Shown here: piece after piece, positions 29,674 to 39,330 of the stretch | Position numbering within the stretch: the stretch's first letter is position 1 | Layout: each line of letters starts with the position of its first letter | NCBI GenBank assembly: GCA_025060105.1 | Contig: JANXCS010000002.1 | Location: 1-64,000 of the forward strand | Direction: 5' to 3' | From: Pseudothermotoga sp. | Lineage (GTDB): Bacteria > Thermotogota > Thermotogae > Thermotogales > DSM-5069 | Length of the DNA: 64,000 nt | Made by a program: the position numbers and the translations under genes | Notes under the pieces: generated by a model | What the model was told of the DNA's origin: nothing | What the model saw: only the letters and a program-made list of their open reading frames with translations | Databases searched by the model: none

Positions 29674-29697
29674 ATTGACAGATTTTCCTGCCGATAA
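29671..29697 (+). promoter_or_regulatory. Possible sigma-28 promoter for flgK
   Basis: GCCGATAA at 29690-29697 is a perfect sigma-28 -10 element. The -35 position, 11 bases upstream (TGAATTGA, 29671-29678), matches the consensus at only about four of eight bases. It lies about 50 bases before flgK, in the largest gap of the flagellar group. Confidence 0.5.
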
Positions 29698-29749
29698 ATA
29701 ACTTAGGAGATGCGTCAACAATGAAAGAAGAATCTAGGTAGGTGATGTC

Positions 29750-32359
29750 ATGGCTAACCTCAGCCTCTTTGGTACTTTGAACACCGCACTGCTCGGTGTC
29801 TATACACATAAGCTTGCTATGAATGTCGTTGGTCACAACATAGCCAACGCCAACACGGAAGGTTATTCACGCCAACGTCCCGTGATCGAACCTACACCTC
29901 CAATACCCCTGACAACTTTAACACAACCATCTATACCCCTCATGTTGGGAACTGGTTCTCAGGTGAAAGACATTCAACGCGTGAGGGATCTGTTTTTGGA
30001 CATTCAGTTCCGTCAAGTTTCGAACAGGTACAATTATTGGAACACGATTTTTTCAAACCTTCATTTCTTTGAACAGTTATTGGCTGAGCCAGGTAGAAAT
30101 GGGTTGAGGAATCTGTACGATGCGTTTGCCCTCTCCTTTGAAGAAGTGATGAGTGATCCGTCGAACTCTGCAGCAAAAAGACAAATCGTTTCACGTGCTG
30201 AAGAACTGGTGAACGCGGTTAAGGATTTATACTCGAGGCTTGAACAGCTTCGCGAAGATATAAATAAAGAAATAAAACTTTTATCTGACAAGATAAACCA
30301 GCTCGTTTCGAGACTCAAGGAGATAAACGAGCAGGTACGGATCGCTATAGCTTTGAAGACCACTCCGAACGATCTGCTTGATGAGAGAGACAGGATCTTG
30401 GATGAACTGGCGAGTTATGGGAACATAACTTACAGAGAAACGGAAGACGGTCAAACAATTCTAACGTTTGGCGATCAGGTGGTGTTGTCTGGATCTGTGC
30501 AAAATTACGTGAAAGCTTTAGAAAGACCTTACGGTAAAGGTTTCTACGAGTTGTTCGTTGGTATAACGAAGTTGAGCATTTTGGATGGGAAATTGAAGGC
30601 CCTCATAGATTTGCGGGATGCGATTTTGGTCAGGTACATGATCTATTTAGACGAGTTCGCGCTCAATCTGACGGATAAACTGAATCTCATACACAGAGCA
30701 GGTTTCGATGCCTCTGGGAAAACGACGAATCTGAACTTTTTCAATCTGAACCCTGCCGTTGAAACACCGGAACCCGCTGTTTTCAGGATCGTTGGAAGTA
30801 GAAGAATGATGTCAGGTCCCATCAAAACGGCTACAGGTTTGCATGGCTACACGGAATCAGACATCAGAAGCACAACGTTAACACAAGCAGGGAGACTGAT
30901 TTTTTTCGATGGCATCAGCTCAGAACAACGAGATATACTAGCAGGAACAACCGTGAATGACCTAGTCGGCCCGACAGGCGAAGTTGACTTAACAAGCTGG
31001 TTAAAACTCCGAACAGTTCAACATGAACCTGCCCCATCCCGATCAGCATTCAGATTGATCTTAGACACTTCTGAAAGTGGTGTGAACCTCAACGATGTCT
31101 TGATAATTGATGAAGCTTCGAACGTTCTGAAAACACTCGGTTTCGAAACGCAGCAAAAAACGTTCATCACTTTCAACGATCTTTCTAACCTGTCTCCAGG
31201 AACATACACACTCGTTTTTGAAGAGACGTTTCCCAGTGGAGCGAAACATTCTGAGACATTGAACCTATCGATCGATGAGTCGACGACGATCGAATCAATT
31301 AAAGACCAAGTGAATGGACAGCTCACAAATATAAAAGCCATCGTTGTGAACGGATCAATTGTACTTCTTCCCTCCAAAGATCTCGATTTCGATTGGAGCA
31401 GAGTCCAGATAAAAGACGAACTAGGGTTTCTCACCCAAGTGCGCGCTAAGAATAAAACTTTTGATGTGTTGAAACCAACGGCAACTCTTGAGAATATCTT
31501 TCGCGGTTCGACGAATTTCGATGGTTCAACGGGTTATCGACTCTACATCGGTAACACACCCATACACATAGATCCAGCCATCGACACTTTGGAGAGTTTG
31601 GTCAAAAAGATCAACGAGGCAAATACGGGTGTTCTTGCGGATTTGACACCTCATCGTGCACTTGTGTTGAGAGCAGGAAGAAGTTTCGAGTTCGATTTGA
31701 GAAACTTCAACATTGTGGGACCCAAGGGTTTGTTCGAAGCTTTAGGCTTGATAGACACGAACGCCGATCCAAACGACTTTAATGCGGATTGGGATGAGGA
31801 GTTCACGCTCATCTCGAAGAGTGATGATTTCAACAGCTTGCGCAGTAGATTGAATGTGAGCGAGCTGTTCATCATTAACAGGCGAGAGAGGACTGAACCT
31901 TTCTATTTCGTCATGAGTTGGGATGTTTCGAGCGTCTTGAAGACCAACTCTGAGGCGCTCGCAATCGATGCAGGAAAAGCTCTCTTCAACAACGCTTGGA
32001 ACGCATCCTCGATTTTACCCGTCGGTTTGAGCAACGTGGACATAATTAGATACATGCGTGATGCCAAGTATGAAAGATTGCTCGCAGACGGAAAGGAAAG
32101 CTTTTTCGAATATTTCGGAGGTATCATCGCAGAACTCGGTGTTGAGTCAGAAACGGCGCAGAAAATGAGGGAAAACAACGAGGCTTTGAGGTTGGAAATA
32201 GATCAAGAAAGGGAACGCGTCAAAGGTGTTTCTCTCGATGAAGAGATGGCGAACATGATCAAATATCAGCATGCATTCGCTGCTGCGGCGCGTGTCATAA
32301 CTGCCGTCGACGAAATGATCGGCAGAGTGATCGACAAGCTTGGTGTAGTGGGAAGGTGA
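29750..32359 (+). CDS. flgK: Flagellar hook-associated protein 1 FlgK (long form)
   Basis: FlgK forms the first hook-filament junction ring. N-terminal rod-type motif (TALLGVYTHKLAMNVVGHNI, ANANTEGYSRQRPV) and C-terminal heptad-rich D0 region (SLDEEMANMIKYQHAFAAAA, RVITAVDEMIGRVIDKL) are both present. At 869 residues it is much longer than the usual 450-650, the extra length lying in the surface-exposed centre (about residues 330-720). ATG 29750 follows GGTGATGTC. Co-directional with its likely chaperone gene upstream and flgL downstream. Confidence 0.95.
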   Translation: MANLSLFGTLNTALLGVYTHKLAMNVVGHNIANANTEGYSRQRPVIEPTPPIPLTTLTQPSIPLMLGTGSQVKDIQRVRDLFLDIQFRQVSNRYNYWNTIFSNLHFFEQLLAEPGRNGLRNLYDAFALSFEEVMSDPSNSAAKRQIVSRAEELVNAVKDLYSRLEQLREDINKEIKLLSDKINQLVSRLKEINEQVRIAIALKTTPNDLLDERDRILDELASYGNITYRETEDGQTILTFGDQVVLSGSVQNYVKALERPYGKGFYELFVGITKLSILDGKLKALIDLRDAILVRYMIYLDEFALNLTDKLNLIHRAGFDASGKTTNLNFFNLNPAVETPEPAVFRIVGSRRMMSGPIKTATGLHGYTESDIRSTTLTQAGRLIFFDGISSEQRDILAGTTVNDLVGPTGEVDLTSWLKLRTVQHEPAPSRSAFRLILDTSESGVNLNDVLIIDEASNVLKTLGFETQQKTFITFNDLSNLSPGTYTLVFEETFPSGAKHSETLNLSIDESTTIESIKDQVNGQLTNIKAIVVNGSIVLLPSKDLDFDWSRVQIKDELGFLTQVRAKNKTFDVLKPTATLENIFRGSTNFDGSTGYRLYIGNTPIHIDPAIDTLESLVKKINEANTGVLADLTPHRALVLRAGRSFEFDLRNFNIVGPKGLFEALGLIDTNADPNDFNADWDEEFTLISKSDDFNSLRSRLNVSELFIINRRERTEPFYFVMSWDVSSVLKTNSEALAIDAGKALFNNAWNASSILPVGLSNVDIIRYMRDAKYERLLADGKESFFEYFGGIIAELGVESETAQKMRENNEALRLEIDQERERVKGVSLDEEMANMIKYQHAFAAAARVITAVDEMIGRVIDKLGVVGR

Positions 32360-32363
32360 TAAT

Positions 32364-33254
32364 ATGAGAGTCACAGACAGAATGACCAGTGACAGAGTCC
32401 TATACAACATTCAGAAGGTAATCAATCAGATCTCAAAGTTGCACGATCAAATCTCTTCTGGAACTAAGGTGAGATATCCAAGCGATGATGCCGTTCTAGC
32501 AACGAGATCTTCGAACCTTGACAGCAGACTGCGCGAGTTGGAGCAGTACGAACGCAACACGAATTATGTGCAGAACATCGTTAAGGGTTACGACACAGCC
32601 GTTCAACAGGTGAGCGAGCTCTATCAAAGGTTGAGGGAATTGTTGGTTCAAGCATCGAATGGGACACTCACAGCTGATCAAAGACTTGCGATAGCACAGG
32701 AGATTGCTCAAATCAAACGGCAGTTGATTCAAATCGCCAACACTCAGGTTGGTTCAGACTACATCTTCGCTGGTTTGGAGGGTAACAAGCCCCCCGTGAG
32801 CGAAGATGGTGAGATCCAAGTAAAACCCGAAGCGCTGTCGAGTAGATCCACCGTCGTGCTTGGATATCCACTCGAGTATGGTATCAACGTGAAAGATCTA
32901 TTCGTGACGGACGCCAATCAGAGTGTTTTCAATCTTTTGGACATGACGCTGAAAGCCTTAGAGAGGAACGATCAAAGATTTCTCAGTGAGGTGGCACTCG
33001 CCAGTGTGAACTATCTTGAGAAGTCCGTATCAGAAAATCTCGCAAAAATTGGTGCTATGCAGAGGGTTGTGGAAGCAGCTTTAAACAGGCTAGACGAGCT
33101 GAACACTTTCATGACTGAATATCTATCTCGGGAACGCGACGTGGATATAACGGAAGCGGTGACCAATCTTTCCATGAAACAAGCCGTTTTGAACGCAGCG
33201 CTGAGATCAGCTGCGAACCTTTTGAGGAACACTCTGGTGGATTTCATTTCTTAG
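32364..33254 (+). CDS. flgL: Flagellar hook-associated protein 3 FlgL
   Basis: FlgL is the second junction protein, flagellin-like. N-terminus MRVTDRMTSDRVLYNIQ with the flagellin-type ISSGTKVRYPSDDAV and the C-terminal coiled domain (RDVDITEAVTNLSMKQAVLN, AALRSAANLLRNTLVDFIS). 296 residues, normal. Begins 4 bases after flgK. Confidence 0.95.
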   Translation: MRVTDRMTSDRVLYNIQKVINQISKLHDQISSGTKVRYPSDDAVLATRSSNLDSRLRELEQYERNTNYVQNIVKGYDTAVQQVSELYQRLRELLVQASNGTLTADQRLAIAQEIAQIKRQLIQIANTQVGSDYIFAGLEGNKPPVSEDGEIQVKPEALSSRSTVVLGYPLEYGINVKDLFVTDANQSVFNLLDMTLKALERNDQRFLSEVALASVNYLEKSVSENLAKIGAMQRVVEAALNRLDELNTFMTEYLSRERDVDITEAVTNLSMKQAVLNAALRSAANLLRNTLVDFIS

Positions 33255-33266
33255 GGGTGAGATAAC

Positions 33267-33734
33267 TTGTTGTGCGAAACTAAACTCGGAGAGATAGAAG
33301 TTAACGAAGGCAAGATCTTACTGTTTGAGAAAGGTATACCAGGTTTTGAACATCTTCGGAAGTTCACCATAGTCGAGCTGGAGCAGACAAAGCCTTTCTG
33401 TTGGCTTACCTCGCTTGAAGATCCAACGGTAGCGTTTCCCGTTGTGAATCCTTGGATTTTGAGAGTGGATTATTCCTTCGAATTGAGCGAAGCCGATAAA
33501 ATGGATCTCGAACTGGAAAGCATCGAAGACGTCGAAGTGTGGGTGATCGTCACCATACCTCAAAAAGCTCCAAACGAGGCAACGGTTAACCTCTTCGCAC
33601 CAATAGTGATCAATGTAAGGAAGAATTTGGCAAAACAGGTGCTGCTGGAAGGAAGCGAATACAAACTCAAACATAGAATAGATGAAGAACTTCAGAGGAG
33701 CAACGAGATATTGAAAAAAATGCGCAAGGAGTGA
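33267..33734 (+). CDS. fliW: Flagellar assembly factor FliW
   Basis: 155 residues; family motifs [15 protein letters not shown] near residue 25, and [18 protein letters not shown] near 115. FliW binds CsrA and flagellin alternately, coupling flagellin level to translation control. Starts with TTG 33267 after GGGGTGAG. The next gene is csrA, whose start lies inside the end of fliW, the classical arrangement. Confidence 0.94.
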   Translation: MLCETKLGEIEVNEGKILLFEKGIPGFEHLRKFTIVELEQTKPFCWLTSLEDPTVAFPVVNPWILRVDYSFELSEADKMDLELESIEDVEVWVIVTIPQKAPNEATVNLFAPIVINVRKNLAKQVLLEGSEYKLKHRIDEELQRSNEILKKMRKE

Positions 33735-33739
33735 CCGAT

Positions 33740-33991
33740 GTGCTCGTGCTGGCAAGAAAGATAGGTGAAAGTTTCATAATTGCCGATGAGATAGAGGTGA
33801 CGGTGCTAAAAATAGAGGGCTCTGAAGTGAAGATAGGTATTTCAGCGCCACCGCATGTTAAAATATATAGGACAGAAATATACAGAAGGATCGTCGAGGA
33901 AAATTTGAAAGCTTCCAATGCGAGTATCGAGATTTTGAAGGAGGTAAGGGTGATTGATAAAGATAGACGAGATTTTGGTAAAACATCTTGA
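33740..33991 (+). CDS. csrA: Carbon storage/translation regulator CsrA
   Basis: RNA-binding dimer that blocks translation of target mRNAs, typically flagellin. N-terminus [20 protein letters not shown] is the canonical MLVLTRK-type start. GTG 33740 is preferred because AAGGAG lies 8 bases upstream and the family N-terminus begins there; a GTG at 33731 would add three residues. 83 residues; the last 12 codons overlap gatC. Confidence 0.94.
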   Translation: MLVLARKIGESFIIADEIEVTVLKIEGSEVKIGISAPPHVKIYRTEIYRRIVEENLKASNASIEILKEVRVIDKDRRDFGKTS

Positions 33992-34244
33992 AAGTTTGGC
34001 AAGACTTCAATTGAGTGAAGAGCAGAGAAAATCCATAGAAAAGGATATGCGAGAGATACTCGACTATATGGAATTACTGAATGAGGTGGATGTCAGCGGG
34101 GTTGAACCTATGTATACTCCAATCGAATCAAACGCTGAACTGAGAGAAGACACAGTCAGACCATTCGAGGATGTGGAAGCTATCAGGTTAAACTTTCCAA
34201 AACGCAAGGATGGGCACATCGTTGTGCCCGGAATACATGCTTGA
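33954..34244 (+). CDS. gatC: Glutamyl-tRNA(Gln)/aspartyl-tRNA(Asn) amidotransferase subunit C
   Basis: Small subunit of the GatCAB complex that amidates Glu-tRNA(Gln) or Asp-tRNA(Asn). 96 residues with the family pattern [36 protein letters not shown] and [18 protein letters not shown] 33954, 9 bases after AAGGAGG, inside csrA. gatA and gatB are not in this window. Confidence 0.93.
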   Translation: MIKIDEILVKHLESLARLQLSEEQRKSIEKDMREILDYMELLNEVDVSGVEPMYTPIESNAELREDTVRPFEDVEAIRLNFPKRKDGHIVVPGIHA

Positions 34245-34564
34245 ATTGGAAGGAAGCTGAGGAAGTCGCGGCGAAGTTTTTGAGAAAAAAGGGATACAAG
34301 ATAATCGAGCGTAACTTTAGAACACGCTTTGGAGAAATAGATATTGTGACGAGGTACGGAGAGTACCTCGTTTTTGTTGAAGTTAAAAGTGGAAAGAGCG
34401 AGTTTTCACCACGAACAAGGGTTGATCGTTCGAAAGTCAAAAGAATAGAGCTTGCGGTTGGAGAATACTTGATCAAGCGAAAGCCCAAATACGAGGCTTT
34501 GCGCATCGATGTTGTTGAAGTTAGTGAAAATGGTATCGAACACATAGAGGGTTTTGAACTTTGA
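34241..34564 (+). CDS. yraN: YraN/UPF0102 family endonuclease-like protein
   Basis: 107 residues with the restriction-endonuclease-like core: KIIERNFRTRFGEIDIV (E-x-D metal ligands) and LVFVEVKSGKSEF (E-x-K). The molecular function of the family is not firmly known. Begins with TTG 34241 overlapping the gatC stop (TTGA). Lies directly before smpB. Confidence 0.9.
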   Translation: MNWKEAEEVAAKFLRKKGYKIIERNFRTRFGEIDIVTRYGEYLVFVEVKSGKSEFSPRTRVDRSKVKRIELAVGEYLIKRKPKYEALRIDVVEVSENGIEHIEGFEL

Positions 34565-34576
34565 GGAGGATTCTGT

Positions 34577-35026
34577 GTGGAATTGATAGCGGTGAACAAA
34601 AAAGCGAGAGATTACGAGATTTTAGAAGTTTATGAAGCTGGAATAGAACTGAAAGGTACAGAAGTGAAATCCTTGAGGGATAAGAATGTCTCGTTCAAAG
34701 ATTCCTTCTGCCGGATAAAGGATGGTGAAGTATACCTTTTGAATCTCCATATCAGTCCTTACAAGCATGCTAGTCATTTCAATCACGATCCTGAAAGACC
34801 GAGAAGACTGCTCTTGCACAAACGTGAAATAAAACGGCTGACGGGTAAGCTGAGCAGCGGTGGTTTAACACTGATACCCACGAAGATTTATTTCAACAAT
34901 AAGGGTATCGTCAAGATCGAGATAGCTCTCGCCAAAGGGAAAAAGAAGTACGACAAGCGTGAAGAAATAAAGGAAAAGGAATTGCAGAGAAAGATCAAAG
35001 AATACATGAAATATGGAGGGCGATGA
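34577..35026 (+). CDS. smpB: SsrA-binding protein SmpB
   Basis: Binds tmRNA and brings it to stalled ribosomes. 149 residues with [40 protein letters not shown] and the basic C-terminal tail ([20 protein letters not shown]) that mimics an mRNA track. GTG 34577 lies 7 bases after GAGGAGG. The tmRNA gene itself was not seen in the window. Confidence 0.95.
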   Translation: MELIAVNKKARDYEILEVYEAGIELKGTEVKSLRDKNVSFKDSFCRIKDGEVYLLNLHISPYKHASHFNHDPERPRRLLLHKREIKRLTGKLSSGGLTLIPTKIYFNNKGIVKIEIALAKGKKKYDKREEIKEKELQRKIKEYMKYGGR

Positions 35027-35903
35027 GCCCTTGGAATACACAGTCAACAGTGAGAACCTCTATTCGAGACTGGACAAATTCCTCAGAAAACAACTCAGCG
35101 ACGTTCCACTGTCGGAGATATACAAGCTTTTGCGAACTGGGAAGATCTGCGTGAATGGCAGACCCACGAAAAATCCTTCTTATGAACTTGAGCCCGGCGA
35201 TAAGGTGCAGATCAACGAGGATCTATCTAAGTATTCTCGTCAAACATCGTTGGTTAGGCCAATTCCAATCAAACTCGATATCTTGTACGAAGATGAAGAT
35301 CTGATAGTTTTGAATAAAAGAGCAGGTATAGCTTTACACCCGGGAGACAAAACGATTGGGACCACTCTCATACACGGTTTGATGTTCTACGGTAAACAAA
35401 AGGGATTCACACCGCACCTTGTGCACAGGCTTGACAGAGACACCTCCGGTGTCTTGCTAGTAGCGAAGAACAACAAGAGTGCGAGAACTTTGAGTCACAT
35501 GTTCAGAGAGAGACTCGTAGAAAAAGAATATCTCGCGCTCGTTGCTGGTCGGTTGCAAGGGAACGGAAAGATAGATCTAACGCTCGATGGACTCGAAGCT
35601 GTCACTGAATATATTGTCTTAGAAAGCTTTGATCGTGCAACACTTGTTCGAGTTTTTCTGCATACAGGAAGAACGCATCAAATCAGGAGACATTTTGCTG
35701 CTGTTGGTAATCCTGTGATTGGTGACACGATGTATGGAGACAAGAACGTGAATCGTTATTTTCATCAGGAGTTTGGACTGAGAAGACAATTTCTGCATTG
35801 TCTCAGGATGAGTTTCATGCATCCGAGCCGCCCGGACAGAATCAATGTGAAAGCTCCCATGCCTGAAGAATTGAAACAAGTTCTCGAGAGGCTGAGAAGA
35901 TGA
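35013..35903 (+). CDS. RluA/RluD family 23S rRNA pseudouridine synthase
   Basis: 296 residues. S4-like N-terminal domain ([20 protein letters not shown], about residues 20-80) and the catalytic [16 protein letters not shown] containing the essential aspartate, followed by [13 protein letters not shown] and [15 protein letters not shown]. Which uridines it modifies cannot be read from sequence. The ATG at 35013 overlaps smpB by 14 bases; TTG 35031, 10 bases after GGAGGG, is an equally good start. Confidence 0.92.
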   Translation: MEGDEPLEYTVNSENLYSRLDKFLRKQLSDVPLSEIYKLLRTGKICVNGRPTKNPSYELEPGDKVQINEDLSKYSRQTSLVRPIPIKLDILYEDEDLIVLNKRAGIALHPGDKTIGTTLIHGLMFYGKQKGFTPHLVHRLDRDTSGVLLVAKNNKSARTLSHMFRERLVEKEYLALVAGRLQGNGKIDLTLDGLEAVTEYIVLESFDRATLVRVFLHTGRTHQIRRHFAAVGNPVIGDTMYGDKNVNRYFHQEFGLRRQFLHCLRMSFMHPSRPDRINVKAPMPEELKQVLERLRR

Positions 35904-37141
35904 AACATACACTTGTGTTGTTAATCATTTCAGGTTACCTTTTTGCAGCACAACTGTTGATCAATACCTTCGACATGACAGGCTATTTGTTTGAAGGTGG
36001 GGCGCATTCAAAGTTCAAAGTTCATTGTCCATCAGACTTGAGTCTAACTGACAAGCTTACAGACTTTTATGAACCAGTGAGATTGACCGTCGGTTATATC
36101 CCCATGCCAGATGTCCCGCTACTGATAAGTGAAAAAGGCTTCACTGTTTCTGCGAAGATAGGAAGCATCGTTGTTCCCGAAGAGATATTCACAAAACTTT
36201 TTCAAATAGTGAAATCAGGTCAAACAGTGGATTTGATCATTGATAGATATCCCGTCGAAATATACGCAAATAGAATAAAAGTTCTCGAACCGGTCAAGCC
36301 AGAGAAAATAGAATTCTTTTTGAATCGTTTCATTGAAAAATTTCCGAAGATCACAGGTCCTGGAGAATACAGTTTCGAAGTAAAACCAGTTTCCTACCAA
36401 CTTTTGATCTGTTGCTTTCCTGGTCTCGGAGGAACGATCATGGCGATTTTCGAAGGAGAACCGCGTGAACTAACCTTCGCAACAAGTGACATCAAAACCA
36501 AAGGATTTTCCATGAACTTGCCACCTGGTAACCATACTGTGCGAATCTCCATGCTCGGCGAAGCAACCGAGATAACACTGAACTTTCCAGATCGGTTTGT
36601 GAGACTCCAAACCAGTCAAATCGAACTCGGTGCAAACTGTGAAAAACAGTTGTATTTCATATCTGGGATTCAGAGATCGAACTGTTTTTCATACCCGGGA
36701 AGATTCCTTGGCTTAGAGTTTTCTAACGATTTGATCGTTCATGAACTGCTGGTTCGAGATACGACTCCCCCAAAACTCACCATGAATCTGAAACGGTTGG
36801 ATTCGATGTGTTTCGTCCAGCTGCAAGCAGAGGATGTTTCTCCATTTGAAACATTCCTATACGTTGACGGAGAAAAATTCTATTTTGATAGAGGTGTCTT
36901 GACTCTGTCTTCACTCAAACACACTCTGATTGGTATGGCGCAGGATACTTTCCAAAACACCTCGTACATCGTTCAAGTTCTAGAAAAACTAGAAGATACA
37001 CTGGTGTTTCCAGAAGAAAAGGTCATAGACATCGGTGGCTTCAAGTTTTTCTCACCATACTTGAGATGGCAAAGCTTTGGTGCAGTGAAAATAGAGGTGA
37101 AGATCAATGAAAAAATCGTTCGGCTTGAAAAGGATCGCTGA
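35900..37141 (+). CDS. Exported protein of unknown function
   Basis: 413 residues with a signal peptide ([18 protein letters not shown]) and otherwise beta-rich sequence, no membrane helices. A segment at about 180-240 (GGTIMAIFEGEPRELTFATS, MNLPPGNHTVRISMLG) looks like a PEGA-type or other Ig-like surface domain. ATG overlaps the pseudouridine synthase stop (ATGA) and its 3' end overlaps the next membrane protein gene by 35 bases, which suggests the two are made together. Function unknown. Confidence 0.78.
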   Translation: MKHTLVLLIISGYLFAAQLLINTFDMTGYLFEGGAHSKFKVHCPSDLSLTDKLTDFYEPVRLTVGYIPMPDVPLLISEKGFTVSAKIGSIVVPEEIFTKLFQIVKSGQTVDLIIDRYPVEIYANRIKVLEPVKPEKIEFFLNRFIEKFPKITGPGEYSFEVKPVSYQLLICCFPGLGGTIMAIFEGEPRELTFATSDIKTKGFSMNLPPGNHTVRISMLGEATEITLNFPDRFVRLQTSQIELGANCEKQLYFISGIQRSNCFSYPGRFLGLEFSNDLIVHELLVRDTTPPKLTMNLKRLDSMCFVQLQAEDVSPFETFLYVDGEKFYFDRGVLTLSSLKHTLIGMAQDTFQNTSYIVQVLEKLEDTLVFPEEKVIDIGGFKFFSPYLRWQSFGAVKIEVKINEKIVRLEKDR

Positions 37142-38411
37142 ACTATCCTTTTTCATACTAACTTTCATTTGTCTTGCTATTTTCTTTCCAAGTCGGTTTG
37201 TGACAGATGCTACAGATTTCGCTTACACAGTGGGTATATCTATCGATGATGACAGGATACAACTTCCTTCAGGGAGAATAGTCTGGGTGATAGATCCAGG
37301 CGAACAAATAGAACCTGGCATGGAATACGTCACATTCAGAGGTGACTTCGAAGGATACGATGCGAAAATTTATGCCCAGCAAGCAGACTCTTATGGAACA
37401 TGGATCGGCATGCTTGAGTTCAACGACAGTACAGATTTTGTCAAAAAGATCGTGATGCTCAGAAGGGACCACAAAAAATTCTTTAGAATCCACACGATAA
37501 GACAAGAAGAAGTGGAGAAGATGAAACTGACAAATTCAATGATCTATTACAGATTCAGAAGAGCCATCCTCGAACGCAGTATCGATATGATTTGGATCCA
37601 ACCACTAGAAAATGTGGACATAAAGTGGGTGCTTGAAAAAATAGAGCATCAGTTTGGTAAACCCAAGGATACACCACAACCTAACGATACTTCCTTTCAC
37701 TTCCAATGGCTCGCTTTCATCGCGATGGTTTTGCTACTCTTTTCACAAAAACCCTTACTGGGAATCTTGGCGGCACCACTGTGGTTCTTGAATCGTTCTT
37801 TAGCTGTTTCAGTTGTTTCCATTCTGGCAACTGTTTTCATTTATTCGTACAGAAAGAAAGAGATCTTACCCATTTTGTACTTGATTCTTGGATTGTTGAC
37901 AAACGCTGCTTTGTGGGACTTCTGGCATGTGAACGATCTGAACGTTTACAGAGGAGTTAAACTCTCCATCTCACTGTTGCCACTGTTCGTTCTCGCAAAA
38001 ACTGTGATGAAAGAATGGAACTGGCTGAGAAGGTACTGGCCGCTGGGTTTCGCTGTACTTGCTGGTGCTGGTTTCTATTACCTTTCACGCTCTGGGAATA
38101 CAGCTTTCGTCACCAATCTTGAAAGACAATTGCGAGACACCATCGAGGGTTTTTTGTGGGTGAGACCAAGGTTCAAAGAAATCATAGGTTATCCGGCATT
38201 TTCTCTCTGGCTGAGTTTTGGAAACTTCAAATGGGCTTTTCTGTTCGAGTTGCTAGGTAGCATAGCTTTGGTCTCTACTTTCAACACGTTCTGCCACATC
38301 AAGACACCTTTGATGGTGTCATTGTACAGATCTGTTTTCTCTATTCTGATCGGTTACTTAACGTTGATGATACTGCGAAGGGTGAAGAATAATGTTACTC
38401 AACGTGTATGA
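37107..38411 (+). CDS. DUF5693-like polytopic membrane protein
   Basis: 434 residues: one N-terminal membrane helix (about 11-30), an extracytoplasmic domain to about residue 195, then about eight hydrophobic segments. The C-terminal motif GFLWVRPRFKEIIGYPAFSLWLS resembles the RPR-K-E-GYPAL motif of DUF5693 proteins, which in other bacteria lie beside cell-surface polysaccharide pyruvyltransferase genes. Here it is shorter than that family. Begins inside the preceding exported-protein gene. Confidence 0.72.
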   Translation: MKKSFGLKRIAELSFFILTFICLAIFFPSRFVTDATDFAYTVGISIDDDRIQLPSGRIVWVIDPGEQIEPGMEYVTFRGDFEGYDAKIYAQQADSYGTWIGMLEFNDSTDFVKKIVMLRRDHKKFFRIHTIRQEEVEKMKLTNSMIYYRFRRAILERSIDMIWIQPLENVDIKWVLEKIEHQFGKPKDTPQPNDTSFHFQWLAFIAMVLLLFSQKPLLGILAAPLWFLNRSLAVSVVSILATVFIYSYRKKEILPILYLILGLLTNAALWDFWHVNDLNVYRGVKLSISLLPLFVLAKTVMKEWNWLRRYWPLGFAVLAGAGFYYLSRSGNTAFVTNLERQLRDTIEGFLWVRPRFKEIIGYPAFSLWLSFGNFKWAFLFELLGSIALVSTFNTFCHIKTPLMVSLYRSVFSILIGYLTLMILRRVKNNVTQRV

Positions 38412-39330
38412 TCCGGGTTATTTAACAAGATTGAGGATGCTTCAAGTTAAAAGAAAGCATCAAATTGATTCTCTACGCAGGTTCAAAATCAATAATCAAG
38501 CCGTGATCTCCTTCATTAAAGATGCGCTGGGCCCCATCAAATCTGTGGAGGTATCGGAGAGATTGATCAATTCGTTTCGGGATCTCGTGTACGGTTCGGG
38601 TACCATCGTCGAAAGATTGAAAAAGTTCGCTGAGATCAATAGTTTACCTGAACCGAGTGGGTTGGAGCCATTCTTTTGGCTGAAACCGAAATCTTATCCC
38701 CCACCTTCAAGTGAAATGAGGGAACTGATAGAAAATGACGATGTTTTGCATTTCGTTAGAAAAGCCAGGTATTTACTCGAAAAATCAAATTTAGAAGACT
38801 TTTTGGAATTTCAAGCTGCTATCATGAAAAGTAACACAGAGGAGATCGATTGGCTCGCTCAGCAAGTGAATTCAGTTAAGTTAACATGTGTAAGTGAAGC
38901 TGAGGTGATCGTTGAACTTTTCAAAGAACTGGACGAGATTTCGAAAGTCGAGTTGCTGTCAAAACTCAAATGCCATCCTTACGTGAAGGCCATGTTTGTG
39001 AGAAAACCAAGCCGACCTGTCGTTTTAGATGGGAGTAATATAGCAAGGCTGAGGGGTAAATTGTCGGACATAGATTTCATTCTGGAAAGACTCGCAACGT
39101 TCAACGAATTTCTTTATCCATATTACTTGGTTTTCGACAAAAACATCAGACACATTTTTCAGGTTGAAAGTGAATGGTTCCATGCGGAAAGAACATACTT
39201 TCACTCACCCGCGGACGAGCTCATAATATCGATAGCGCTTGAAAAAAACGCAGTGGTCGTGAGTGGCGATCGATTCGAAGAATGGAATCAAAAAATCGAC
39301 AGAATAGATGTGAGGAGGTTTTTCGAGTGA
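38392..39330 (+). CDS. NYN (Zc3h12a-like) domain putative ribonuclease with unknown N-terminal region
   Basis: 312 residues. The last 110 match the NYN/PIN-like nuclease fold of the Zc3h12a (Regnase) group: PVVLDGSNIARLRG (first acidic residue), YYLVFDKNIRH, HSPADELIISIALEKNA (second acidic pair) and VVVSGDRFEEW. The first 200 residues are helical and unfamiliar (DALGPIKSVEVSERLINSFR; FFWLKPKSYPPPSSEMRE), possibly RNA- or protein-binding. Starts at ATG 38392 in the end of the membrane protein gene and overlaps queA (GTGA). Nuclease activity on RNA is inferred from the fold. Confidence 0.8.
   Translation: MLLNVYDPGYLTRLRMLQVKRKHQIDSLRRFKINNQAVISFIKDALGPIKSVEVSERLINSFRDLVYGSGTIVERLKKFAEINSLPEPSGLEPFFWLKPKSYPPPSSEMRELIENDDVLHFVRKARYLLEKSNLEDFLEFQAAIMKSNTEEIDWLAQQVNSVKLTCVSEAEVIVELFKELDEISKVELLSKLKCHPYVKAMFVRKPSRPVVLDGSNIARLRGKLSDIDFILERLATFNEFLYPYYLVFDKNIRHIFQVESEWFHAERTYFHSPADELIISIALEKNAVVVSGDRFEEWNQKIDRIDVRRFFE

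Noticed and set aside
33490-33500. GCCGATAA, a perfect sigma-28 -10 element inside fliW
   Set aside because: No -35-like sequence at the proper distance and it encodes conserved-frame residues (EADKM) of fliW.
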